Positions 46,653 to 58,220 of a stretch of 64,000 nt of DNA are shown one piece after another. The notes below the pieces were generated by a model. That model had not been told where the DNA came from and did not search any database. It saw only the letters and a list, made by a program, of their open reading frames with translations. The stretch lies in assembly GCF_033439725.1 (NCBI RefSeq), contig NW_026944384.1:3844001-3908000 (forward strand), in the 5' to 3' direction. Origin of the DNA: Neurospora tetraspora. Lineage: Eukaryota > Ascomycota > Sordariomycetes > Sordariales > Sordariaceae. Within the stretch, counting starts at the first letter, position 1; every line of letters starts with the position of its first letter. Made by a program: the position numbers and the translations under genes.

Positions 46653-47493
46653 GACTGCTGCGAGATGCTGAGTCTGGAGGTTACTGGGGAAAGGGGTGGC
46701 TTGGGTTGGTGATTCTCTTATCAGAAAGTAAACAACCGAAAAGGCGCAATTCAGTATCTGTGAGGTCACAAGACGCCGAGCGCGGTATCGGAGCCAGTGG
46801 GAGATATCAAAGAGAGCGCAACCAATATCACTACGAACAAACCAATTGAGACACAAAAGTTTTTTTTTTTTTTTTTTTTTAAAGATCTAAATTGGCCTGA
46901 AGGCATACTTTTCATCGTGATTCTCTTCATCTGAGTTGGCTTGATTGTCGAAACGGAATTGAGTCACAACTCACAGTCACAGCAACCCTACAAGTAGAAG
47001 GCACAAACATGGATGTTGCCGTCAGGGCAAGCAAGCGGTATCGAGCTGGGCATTATATGCCACCGGCAACGGCTCCTCTTGCCGGGAGAAGATCGCCCCG
47101 GGCGCCGGCGAAGCGGGTCCCCGCGCTTGCCCTGCCAAGACACGGATTAATCGACGGCCAGAGCTCCAAATGCCCCACCCAAAGCACAACAGCCCCACCA
47201 GAGGCACTTGGCTTCCCGAGGCTTCCATAAAAGGCGTTTTCCGTTGGCTGCAATTTCTTCGTGCTTCCATTCCTCAAAAAAGACACGAATCACCAACGTC
47301 TTCTGTCTCTGCCTTTCCAGGCAGCGTTACATCCCACCGCTGCCTGTGGCGTTTTCCCCTTTCCACCTTTTCCTACAGAAGAATGCCGACTTGAGCTTCT
47401 TTTGAAAAATCGAAGAACAAGAATCAGCATTTTGCTTTCAGTCCCCCTCATAACACCACATCACATCACACCGCACGCACAGATCCCGACAAG
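46653..47493. other. Divergent promoter between arg-4 and derlin genes
   Basis: 841 bp shared by two divergent genes. It contains a 20-nt poly-T tract at about 46860-46880 and the TGAGTCA site at 46960-46966. No gene. Confidence 0.5.
46960..46966. promoter_or_regulatory. TGAGTCA, CPC1/Gcn4-type site upstream of arg-4
   Basis: TGAGTCA is the core of the site bound by Gcn4 and Neurospora CPC1 (ATGASTCAT consensus); here it is flanked as TTGAGTCAC. It lies about 310 bp upstream of the arg-4 start and 530 bp upstream of the derlin start. Arginine genes are classic targets of cross-pathway control. Confidence 0.5.
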
Positions 47494-48775
47494 ATGTCGT
47501 CTGAACTCATGGCGGCCTACTGGCAGGCGCCACCAATGGCTAGGTGAGCTTTGCCGTCTGAGCTGGTTTCTTCCCACGCCCGATATCGTGTGCAAGAGCT
47601 GGCAAAGAGCCTCCATGGACACATACCAACTTGCTTCAGGACATTGGCGACGGCCATTCTCGTTACATCCATCACAGCCCATTTCGGGCTGTTGCCGATT
47701 GACTGGATCTACTTCGATGAGAGCAGACTCTTCAAACTGCCGCCTGAGATATGGCGTCTTGTTACATCTTTCCTGCTCAGCTCACCGCAGCTGGGCATTG
47801 TGTTAGATCCGTACTTTGGTAAGCCACCCTTCCTCCTCGAAGAAAACTTCTCAACATGGATGCTAACAAGTGTTACAGCCTATCAGTACTTGAGCCAACT
47901 TGAAACCACAAACCCCAAGTTCCAAAGGAAGGAAGACATCCTTTGGTATTTGATTACTGTTGGTGGTTTCATCATTGTAGGTTTTGACATCTCTTTTTCT
48001 CTCCTGACTACACTTTCCCCCAACCCGTCACAACACACATTGGAATCCTCGGAATATCTGCCCGCATAGTGCAATGCATACAACTATTGCGGTTCCTGGA
48101 ACCGAGGAAGATTACCGCTGCATCTCGGCCGCCCATCATTCGCAAAATACCGGGTGGGCTGCGGTGTGGCCATGGTGGGAATGCTTTTGGATGACCCGAG
48201 CAATATCAGTGTGCTCGGTGTGGTTTCTAGCGCCCTACATCTCAACATCAAGCATTCGTGCTTTTTGTTATACAATTGCCAGCATTTCTGTCAGCAGAAT
48301 TGCTAACACATGATAGACCGTAAACCGAATCTTCTTGGGTGGGTATTTCTTCCTCCAAGGATTGATCGTTGCGCTGTGCTACACTGCCGTTCAAGATGCC
48401 CGCGGCGCGAAGGCGAACTTTTTCTTCTTCACGGTGCCTGCGCAGCTGATCCCGTACTGCATGCTCCTCTCGTCGCTGCTCATGAACCCCATGGCGATTC
48501 CTCTTCAGGTCACCGGTATTCTTGCTGCTCACTGGCATGACTTTATGACCCGTCTGTGGGCCGAATTCGGCGGCGGCTCGAGCTTGTTGCCGACGCCCGC
48601 TTTCCTGTCTCGTTTTGTTGAGACGCCGAGAGTGTTCCGCCGCGAGTACGGCACAGCCATCCGTCCCGGTCCTGGCGCTCCGTCTACTGGTAGCACTACA
48701 GGTGCGTCCACCGGCTCGGTGCTCCCGGATTCGTGGAGGACCCGGGGCTCAGGCCATCGTCTGGGTGGTGATTGA
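47494..48775 (+). CDS. Derlin (Der1-like) ER-associated degradation protein
   Basis: Four exons: 47494-47543, 47640-47818, 47879-47976 and 48317-48775, giving 261 aa. Start MSSELMAAYWQAPPMAR is typical of derlins, followed by several hydrophobic segments (ATAILVTSITAHFGL; IWRLVTSFLL; DILWYLITVGGFII; FFLQGLIVALCYT; a final FFFFTVPAQLIPYCML). The NRIFLGGYFFLQG block after the last junction is characteristic. Derlins are rhomboid-like, inactive ER proteins that help retrotranslocate misfolded proteins to Cdc48. The cytoplasmic tail is Ser/Thr/Gly-rich and lacks an obvious SHP box, so I do not decide between Der1 and Dfm1. Intron 3 is 340 nt, much longer than its neighbours, and its junctions are frame-compatible. 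Confidence 0.9.
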
Positions 48776-49174
48776 GAGTGACTTTGTCATGGTGAGGGTC
48801 TGAGAGCATGCGCATGTGTGGTGTAGGGCACGGGCAGAATGGCAGATCAGTCAAGATAGTAATAGTAATGATTTGATATATCATACACGCCTCGCTTTCC
48901 TCACTTCTCTGGTGACATTGATGTTCATAACTGGATATGAACCTAAACATAGCAACCGACACATTCACACGCAGTCAACTATCTCCAAGTCCCCGAGAGG
49001 AATCCCGCCTACTCGGGAGCCAAGATATCTTCGTGTCCCTGAAAAACGAGATTCCCTCCTTCCATGATACGCCATTTCCACACCCCAAACCCATGATGGT
49101 ATTGTTCAATTAAATATACAACGAATCGAAAACAGACTTCCAGGTCTGCAACTTATGACAAAACATCGACGAAA
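48776..49174. other. Convergent intergenic region
   Basis: 399 bp between two converging genes. Nothing is visible. Confidence 0.5.
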
Positions 49175-49638
49175 TCACCAAATATCACTCTCCCTCCCAA
49201 TCTCCACCTCCTCATAATGCCTCCCATTATTCCCACTATGTCTCTTCTCCCGCCTTCCACCTTCTCCATGTCCCTGTCTCTGCCTCTGCTGCGCCTCTCC
49301 CTGTTGGTGATCACCACCAAAACTTCTCGACCGATCTCTAATCCCCCCTCTACCTCTACTCCCTCCACTCCCCGGCGCTAGAACCGGATTCCCATACTCA
49401 TCAACATAATAGCCCCCTTGTTGCTCCAGCTGCTGCTGCTGATGATACTGCTTATGAGAATAATGAGGAAAAGCCAACGGTCCACTGATGGACATATCCT
49501 CCATCCCGCTTAGCGGGCGGTGGTTGTTGGTGGACATTACCATGTCTACCATTAGACCGCCACTGTTCTTCCCACCGCTGCTCATGTTACTGCCGCTGCC
49601 GGTAGTTTGGTTGGGGTTGTTGGGAGAGTTATGAGTGC

Positions 49639-49696
<58 letters not shown>

Positions 49697-51090
49697 GCGC
49701 TGTTGGTGGAGGTTGAGTTGGGGAGGGGGGAATTTCTTCTTTTTGCCCTTGGGGAGGGAGATGGTAGGTACCAGGCCGCTTCGAGTGGTGCGGGAGGAGG
49801 AGACGACGGAGGCGGGGGTGGGAAGGGCTGGTGGTGATTGTTGTGGCTGTTGTGGTTGTTGCTGTTGGTGATAACCTTGGGCTTGCTGATGCTGGTAGTG
49901 CTGGGGCTGTTGTTGTTCTTGTTGTTGCTGTTGTTGTTGGTAGTATCGGTGGTCTTCGTCGTCCTCTTCTTGGTCCACTGGGGCAAGACGGAGCGGGAGA
50001 GAGACCCTCCGCCGGCCTTTGACGTCCTTCTCCGGATCCCCTGCGTAACAGTCCTCGTCGTCGGAGAAGGTGGTTGCGCCCGTTCCCCCGGATCCCGGTG
50101 GAGAGGGGAAGAACTGTTTCTCCTTGCTTCCCATCACCCTTGAATCGTTCTCACTCCTTCCTCCTGTTACGGTGGCGGTGGCAGTGGATGAAGAGCCGCG
50201 ATAGGCTTGCATTGGCATGCTGTTGCTGTCTGTGGTCGAAGGATAGTATGCCGGGTTGCTGTTGTCTTCGGAGAGTCGACGAGTGATGGGCTTGAGTGTT
50301 GTCCCCCGAACCACCGCCTTGGGAAGATATGCTGGGTGGGTTGGCATTGCGCTTGCCATATCGTCCAGTGGAGGTGACTCTGGATTTTGGGCCCGGGGGT
50401 CTGCTGAGAACTGGGCGGGAGTCGACTGCCCGGTACCTCCCTGGTTGTCCATCTTATAGTCCAAAGTGTAGGTTGGAGCTCGGCGAGGAACTGCCACGAA
50501 TGTCCTCCCCATGTTGTTTTGGCCCCGTTGAACAGAATCGGCATACTGATAGTACTCGCTATCTTCGGCATCATAGCGTCGTTGTCGTCGATAGTACACG
50601 ACAAATAGAGCAGCACTCGCCAAGAACAGCACGGCCGCTCCGACAGCTATGCCGGCGATAGCACCGGTGCTCAAGGGCCCTTTGGTGTCTCTCCGGACAA
50701 GGGAGGTCCATGTCCGTGTTGTCATGGTCAGACACGCAGAGGATCCCCTCTGTGTTCGACAAGAACGAAGGGCGCTGGGGTGAAAATATGGTTACTCAGG
50801 CGTTAACCTTGCTCAGATGTCGTCGGGTCCTTGGCCATCCGTATAGGCGTTTCTGTAACTTAAAACTCACAGTCGCTGCCTTGTAACTGGGCAACATTCG
50901 AAAGAAGACCCGGGGACACTAAGGTCGTCCTCAAGTCGAAAGAGGTCGAAAGAGACAGACGAGTCGGTACCAAGAAGAGGGGAAGAGGTAAAGGCCACCA
51001 CTTGGGGCCCGGCATAGTCAAGTATACTGAAGATGGTGTGAGTGGGAGGAGCAGGCTGGCTGTTGGGTCTCCGTCCCCCGTTGATCTTAC
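49175..51090 (-). CDS. Single-pass membrane protein with long N/Q-rich tail, 5' end unresolved
   Basis: The main exon 50774-49175 (532 codons) encodes a short lumenal part, one transmembrane helix (GAIAGIAVGAAVLFLASAAL), a basic RRQRR stop-transfer and a long tail rich in Pro, Ser, Gln and Asn. The tail includes a run of about 19 asparagines from a TTG microsatellite. A clean 96-nt intron (50870 down to 50775, GTGAGT...CCCCAG) joins an upstream exon whose in-phase frame has no ATG but could begin at acceptor TTGCAG (51090). An alternative first exon from ATG 51015 has a signal-peptide-like start (MPGPKWWPLPLPLFLV) but joins out of frame. The N-terminus therefore needs at least one more exon upstream. 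Type I surface-sensor-like topology; function unknown. Confidence 0.6.
49641..49697 (-). repeat. TTG microsatellite encoding polyasparagine
   Basis: About 19 consecutive TTG triplets on the plus strand, read on the minus strand as an asparagine run in the tail of the membrane protein. Confidence 0.95.
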
Positions 51091-51109
51091 CTGCAAGGTT
51101 ACACGGCAC

Positions 51110-52706
51110 AGTAAGACTGCCTTGGACGGGGAAAAGAAGAGGAGGTCGTCATCATCCGGGCAGTTGGTAAGTAGTCGAATAGTGAGTAGTCAATATCGAC
51201 TAATATCAGATAGTGGTACTAATGCAAGCCAGCTGGGATATCTCAAAGGACTAATGTAAAGAGAGTGGAAGAGTAGCATCGTGAGTATCGACTATCCTTA
51301 CCTTAAACCAACCTCCAGACAGCCAGCTTCCTGAGCTTCCGGCAGGGCCACGGCCATACAGATGAAGGTTTTGTCCAGGATCTGCCGACTGGGCTGTCCA
51401 GTCGGCAAGTTTGCTTGAGGGCTCCCGCTGAAAATGGGCTGCTGCAGGTGAGAGGCCAAGGCGGCGAGAAGTCGGGTGTGAAAAGACGGTAGGGCGCACT
51501 GGCTGAGCTGCGGGACACCCTCGACTTTGGCCACACCCGTTGTAACACAGTTCTAGTTCCGTCTTCCTTCTCATCCCTTCGCTTTTTTGGTCCATCCAGC
51601 TGATGGATGGGTTGGGACAGTTGGAACCTTTGACCTGTGGTGGTGTGAAGGCATGATCCAATCATGTTGGCTAGTCAGGAGGGCGGCATAGGGATGGCCT
51701 CCAACGGTGCCCAGGTCTCTAAGAGGCAACCGAACGTGGGCAAAGGAAACACAACAGTCACAAGTCTGGCGAGTCTGGTTAGCCAGCTGTTTGTTTGCCT
51801 TGATCGCGAGCCAGTGAGGGCCTGTTTTGACGAGCGCTAGAGTGTGACATTGGCAGAAGCTCGAGCAGGACGCAGCAGAGATTTTTGAAAAGAAAAGAAA
51901 GTCGTGAAAAGAGGAAAACAGTGCTGAGAGAGACTTCAGTCACTGCCAAGCATGCGCACCAGGTGTCAAAGTGAAAGTGTCGAAAGTGTGTGCAAGTGGA
52001 AGGTGAGCGTTCAAAGTGGACACCGGAGGACATCTGCAATCAAAGGTGGGGTCCGGACTGTCCCGCGCTAAGCTCAGTGGAGCTTGACGAGAGCTTGAAC
52101 GGAAGCGACAAGCGCACGGCCCACTTTCAGATCTCTTAGCTGGAGTTGAGGGCTGAAGATCTGACCTTCAACAGAGAAACAGTTCGGCACTTGACCTTTT
52201 TGTTTTCCCTGTTCACAGCCAAATCTCGGAAGACGATCCTGAATACGGAATCCTTCTGAAGGAAACGAAGCACGAAACCACCCGGGGGCATCGAGGTGAG
52301 GTGGTGAAATGACCTGTCGGCCTTCTATCGAAAGGAAGCGATCCACACGGGCGCGGGCGGCACAGAACGACCGTTGTTCCTAGCGCTCCCGCACGTTGCT
52401 GATCATCCCGTCCATGGCTGATTCACCATTTCCGTCCCGCTGATGTTTTTTGCGTGACAGACACAGCAAGCACTTGTCAGAAAAGAAGAGCAACCCCGAC
52501 AGCTTCCCTGTTCCCGGAATGCCCTCTCTTGCTCGCCTTGCTACCCCGAGCTTCCCCTCCCTCCCGACACCCTTCGTGCCAATCAATCATGCTTGTCAGG
52601 TCAATGGCCCAAGTGGTCCTGTGGGGGGCCGAACTGGAGACCCCAATGATCCTGGCATGTTGGCCTGTCTCTTTTTCTTCTTTCCTCCTCTTTTCTTCGT
52701 TTTGCG
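51110..52706. other. Region upstream of the membrane-protein gene, no supported gene
   Basis: About 1.6 kb. Three short overlapping minus-strand frames at 51251-51665 include one with the stretch VPQLSQCALPSF; they may contain the missing 5' exons of the gene at 49175-51090, but I could not join them. The rest is featureless up to the retrotransposon target site. Confidence 0.35.
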
Positions 52707-52711
52707 AAACC

Positions 52712-52913
52712 TGTCAATTTGGTGGGCCGTATCTAGCCAGTAAGACGAGGGTTCTGTAAGAGGACTAGCCTCCCAGCCACCCTAAAAGCGCTGCAGACCT
52801 TCCTAATACTCTGGGATCCCCTAACCTGTGTGTGCAGTCTTACTACTCTACATACTCAATTAATACAGCGATTACCTATATTTTCTATATTTATATAACT
52901 GTACAATCTGATA
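52712..52913 (+). repeat. 5' LTR
   Basis: 202 bp, beginning TGTCAATTTGG. It aligns without gaps to the right LTR. Confidence 0.9.
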
Positions 52914-55900
52914 ATTAATAGTCTGAATTCGCAATCCTTGTGCTATACGAGTATATTTAGAAGTATAAGATCTATTTATATAATTATATATATAACCGAA
53001 ACTATATCCCTATCTAAGGAATTTACTTTTAAATCTAACCGACTTTACTTCGATATTTTTTTTAAAATTCTATAAATAGAGTAATGAACTCCTAGGGTAC
53101 GCTGAAGGCTTAGACTTTACTAATTATCTATAAGGTTTTGAATTAGGCGTTACTAAGCCTTAAAAACCGCGTTATTTTAATTATGCCCTTAAGGCCGGAG
53201 TTATCCACTATGTTAAAAGAGTTCGAGAGACCTTTTAATACTTCGAAGTTAGGCTCTTAATTTACCGCACTTTAGTAGTTCTTAATACTACTTCTATAGC
53301 TACTAACGAAGACCCTAATAATGCTGCCGAGGTTACCGACCGGTTTGACGAAGATTGGCTGGCCGATATTATTATTTAATTAGTTGATTTTACCCCTCTA
53401 GTTATTAAGGAATACGAATACAATAATACTATATATAATAACTGCTAAAAGGCTTACGAGTTTTTTTAAGATTAAGAATATTAACTTTTGAAAGTGGATG
53501 TAAGGGACTATATACTTAGACTATAAAGCTAACTCTTTTACCCCTTTAGAATTTATTATTACATAGTATATTAGGGTCCATAGTATTTATAATTATTGCG
53601 AAGAAGATACTATAATTAAAGCTCGTTAATAATATTACGACTACATTAAACCTTTATCGAGCGAGTTTAGTAAGACCTTTAGTAGAATAAGTAAATAGAT
53701 TGATAGTTAGGATTTAATAATAATTAACGCTATATGGTATAAGGTCCTAGTGATTTAATTAGCTATTATTTAATTTAGAAATTTATTAGATTATTTAAGA
53801 CCTATACGTTCTAATTGGGTATCCGGAATCTCGAATTTTTTTAGCGAGAAAGTTACGGCTAATACTTTTAATTTTTATATTGTATCCGGGGATTTTCGTT
53901 GTAAGGGTTTATACGAACGACCTCTAACTACTACGGTTAAAGCTAAAGGGTATAGAGGAGTATTTAGAGTAAGTATTATTTTTAACGGTTCGTAGGGTAG
54001 CAATATTAAGGATAAAGACGTTCGACTTAGTAGAACCTATAATTAATATAAGAGAAAGTACGATATGAAAATTAAAAATTATTCCCCTAATTATAAAATA
54101 TATAAGGAGGGTATATATATTATTAAATAGTATTAATATATATTCCCTACTTTGGCTATAGTTATAAATCCGCAATAGAGGTTTAATAAGAAAATTTAAA
54201 ATAGGGTTGTAAAGAATTTTAAGGATAATATAAAATTGAAAAGAGAGGTCGAAGTCTATAGAGGGGAGATGGTAAGGTAGTACGCCTAGCCTTTTCCCAG
54301 CCTCGATAATAAGAGTAATTAATTTTTCAGCGAGGGTAGTTTATATAAAATAGTTTTTAATATTAGTAAAACTACTCTCTATATAGAGGAAGGTTTAAAT
54401 ATTTACCCTTTTAAAAATGATACGATCTTCGATTTTAGGAATTCTTTTTATATATTTAACGATATATTTGGTTTTTTTAATTTCTATTATACCTTATACG
54501 ATAATAGACTCTAGGTTAGGGACTTTTATGTTCTTATTAAGGGATATAGTAATATAAATATTATTATAAAAGGAGTAAAAGGATTTAAGAAACTTCACTT
54601 TAACGACGTAGCCTTCTACTTAAATTTTATTACTAATTTCGTATCTTTCTACTTTTTATATAAAAAAGGCTTCTATTAGAATCAAAAACTCTTAAATAAT
54701 TGTTTATGCGCCCTAAACAATTTCCTTTTTTATAGTTTTTCTATATATTATCGTTAAACGGTGTTCAAAAACTTTTCCCCAACTTTTTTAAGAATTACTT
54801 TCTTTACAAAACAATACCAATTTAATTAATTAATTAGCTGGAAATATTATAAAAAAGAAACTATTATTTAGTATTACCAATTCGGTTATTACAGCCCTTA
54901 AGTATTAGATTACTTTAGTAACATTGTAGGGGCCCGCCTTAAGGGACTTATAATTATAAATTACGACGTTTGCGTAATATTAAAGATAAAATAATAAGCT
55001 AAATAAAAATTTCGAGATTGTGGCTATAGACTTGGTGAGAAATTCGCTATCGATTTCCTAAATTACGATAAAAGCCGCTAGGAATATTCTAGCGTTATAC
55101 TTATTACTTATCGGTATATTAAGTATATTTAGGATTATTATATAATAAATTATAAGGTTACAATTATTGCCTCCTTCTTAAATAATTTCTTTATTATATT
55201 TATTATCTGATATAATATTTAATTTAAAGTTATTAAATGTAATAATAAGATTACCGGTTCTAAAGTAGTAAAAAATTTCCTTGTTCTTAGAAGTATAATT
55301 GTAGAGCCTTTTATTTTAAATGTTTAGGTATAGAACGGTAGCATAGAGCGTTCGGGAGGTATAATTAAGGAGAAATTTCGAACAATAAATTTAAATAAAT
55401 ATTTCGCGAAAGATTTGTGGCTAGACGTTATTTCCGTAATAGTCTACTTTATTAACCGATTATTTAAATAGTTTTACGATTAGAAATCCCCTTATAAACG
55501 GTTTTATACTTTAATTACCTATTAAAATAGTTTTAATATAATATCCTTACGTAAGCTAAATATAGTATATTTACGCATTTACGGTTATAAAGCGTACGCA
55601 ATAATTATTATTACTTAAAAGAAGGAGTAGCGATATTAGAAGATGAATTTTAAGGTTTAGATAAAATATTTTATCGGTTATATAACTTCCTCAATTCATT
55701 ATATATAGAATTTAATTACGAATATAGTTATTAATACCCGCAACGTATTGTTTAACGAAAATACCCTTTTTTTTAGGGAGATGCTAAAGGAAGTATAGTT
55801 TTTGTAAATTACTTTTAACGAATTTACAGTATTATTTAATTAGTACAATTAGTCCTAATTAGCGTTAGAAATATTAAATTTATAGGTAGTCGAATTAATT

Positions 55901-58013
55901 TCGAGGATGTTTAAATATACAACTTCCTAAATTTATTATTAGAATTAAATTAAACCCCTTAAGAAGGAGAGACTGATTACAGCTCTTTAATACCTTAGTT
56001 AGAAAATTCGAACTCCCCCGCTAATAAAATATCCTTCGATTTTTTTTTTAATAAGGATTACCATATTCTTCTTAATATATTATTGCTTGCGTCCTTTTTT
56101 GTAGGATTTTATTTCGATAAATGTATAGAAGACGAAGTTTACTACGGTTTCGAACTATAGAAGGCCGCGTTTAATATAGGAAGATTATATTAATTTACAA
56201 TTACATATTATAGTAAAGTAGTTACGAAGGTAGAGTTAGAGCGTTTTTTTTTAGAAAGATAAAATTATTATTTAGAAGGAGTTCGATTTTCTCGTTTTTG
56301 TAAATAAACTTTAAACTATCTATTGTTAGAAATTATTATTACTATTAAAGAATTACAAGTTTTTTAATTAATACTTCTTTAGGGACTTCTTTAAAGAAGT
56401 AGAATAAATCTATTTCAATAGTTATAAGGAGATAAGAACTTAGGTAGAGGTCGATAGGGACGAGCCTAAAATTAAGGAGAAATAGTTATTTGATTATATA
56501 TGGGTATATATATATAAATTCTTTAAAAATAGTAAGTTTAATAAAGTTAAGATATATTTCGTTATATATAGAAATTAGTAAAAGAAGGAAGTACGGTAAG
56601 AAATATATACTTTTATATTTGCCAGCCGATCCTCTTATACCCTTATTATTATAGTTGTACGTTTTAACTTCGAATTTATTTAATATAACATTATTAATAC
56701 TTTCATTAATATATATATAGATAAGGAAATTTATATACGTATACCTTTAGGATATTAAGTACTAAGTAAAGTATTAAAATTTTTAAAGGTATTATATAGG
56801 CTGCGGTATTCTCCCCTTTTTTAATAATACGAATTTATTAATATATTTACCGTCTTAGGTTTCGAAGCGGTCTTACAAGAATTTTATATTTTTATTAATA
56901 ATAGTATACTCGTTTTTCATTACGTCGATAATATTATTTTTGCCTTTTATTATAATAAAAGTGAGGAGGCCTATAAGTATATAAATAATTTTAAATAACG
57001 ATATTATTTTATTGGAGGTAAAGAGTTATAATAGTTCTTAGGTATTAAAATTATATAAAATTATAAAGTACGAAAGATTTAGCTATTTTAACGGTTATAT
57101 TTATAGAAGATTCACCGCTTTATAGACAATAAAAGAGTAATGTGGTTGCTTATAATTAATATTGAGCTTATGCCCTTTAAAGATAAGGTATTTGGTAAGT
57201 TGATATATTAGTATTAGGTTAAAATCGGTTTTATTCTTTACGTAGTAGTTATAATACGACTGGATATTACTTTCGCTATAAGCTGCTTCACTAAGTATAA
57301 TTATAACCTTAATTTAGATTATTATAAGGTTATAAATAAAGTATTGTATTATTTATACGCTATTGTAGATATAGCGCTATACTATAGAAGCGAGGATACT
57401 TTACAAATTACGTCAGATATATCATTTATAGATAATTTTATAAATTGAAAAAGTTTATACGGTTTTATAATTAAATTCTTTAGCGGTCTAATATATTAGG
57501 GAATTACTAAGTAAACGACTATAATTATATTAATAATTGAAATAGAATTTTTTGCCTTTTTAAATGTAGTAAAGGAAGTTATTTTTACGATGCGTTTGAT
57601 ACGAGGCTTGACCGTAAGGCTTATAGATCTTATCCCTACTATTGATTGTGATAATAAGTAAACGATTAGGGTAGTGACGGTCGAGGCCTTTAAGTTAGTA
57701 ATTAAATTGAAGTATATAGATATTTATAGGTATTGGCTTAGATAGGAGGTTATAGTTGGGACTATTAAGATTAGATATTTGGAGATAGTAAAGATGTTTG
57801 TAGACGGTTTGATGAAGGTATTGTCTACGTAGAAGTATATGGAATTTAGAGGGTTGTTGGGAATGGCTTTAGTTAAGGAGAAGAAGAAAACGAAAGGATA
57901 TGTAATGGATTATATTGAGTTGGAAGATGTAGAGGAAATGGTTAGAGATGGGAAGGCGATATGTGAATAGTTTTAGTTTTATCCTTAAAAAGGGGATTTT
58001 AGTTAGGGAGGTG
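52914..58013 (+). pseudogene. Decayed copia gag-pol region
   Basis: About 5.1 kb with stops in all frames. In the RNase H region a block reading SD-SFIDN, then KSLYGF and GLIY is interrupted by TGA (about 57446), TAG and TAA codons where the copia family usually has Arg, Trp and Gln. These are exactly the changes expected from C-to-T and G-to-A mutation of CGA, TGG and CAA. Gag, protease and integrase parts presumably lie between 53000 and 56000 but could not be read with confidence. Confidence 0.85.
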
Positions 58014-58215
58014 TGTTGATTTGGTGGGCCGTATTTAGTTAGTAAGACGAGGGTTCTATAAGAGGACTAGCCTCCTAGCTACCCTAAAAGCGCTGTAGAC
58101 CTTCTTAATACTCTGGGATCCCCCAACCTGTATGTGTAGTCTTACTACTCTACACACTCAATCAATACAGCGATCACCCATATTCTCTATATTTACATAA
58201 CCGTGCAATCTGATT
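58014..58215 (+). repeat. 3' LTR
   Basis: 202 bp, beginning TGTTGATTTGG. It differs from the 5' LTR at 22 positions: 21 transitions and one transversion at the last base. Confidence 0.9.
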
Positions 58216-58220
58216 AAACC

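Larger units (their letters stand above)
52707..58220 (+). mobile_element. RIP-destroyed Ty1/copia LTR retrotransposon with target-site duplication
   Basis: Flanked by AAACC at 52707-52711 and 58216-58220 (target-site duplication). The element has two 202-bp LTRs (52712-52913 and 58014-58215) and a purine-rich tract (AGTTAGGGAGG) just before the right LTR. The interior is extremely AT-rich and TpA-rich and has no long open frame. Decayed plus-strand homology is still readable. YVDN at 56921-56932 is the RT catalytic YVDD with the last Asp mutated. A copia-type RNase H block runs from about 57413 to 57530 with in-frame stops. The order RT then RNase H near the 3' LTR and the YVDD-type motif indicate Ty1/copia. 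No functional protein can be made. Confidence 0.92.

Noticed and set aside
45870-46712. A 280-codon plus-strand frame over arg-4
   Set aside because: It is antisense to the arg-4 exon carrying the ArgJ motifs.
51251-51665. A possible CFEM-like cysteine domain in a short minus-strand frame (VPQLSQCALPSF)
   Set aside because: The eight-cysteine CFEM spacing is not present and the frame cannot be spliced onto the downstream membrane exon in phase.
53924-54175. An open frame within the retrotransposon
   Set aside because: AT-rich chance frame on the strand opposite the copia homology.
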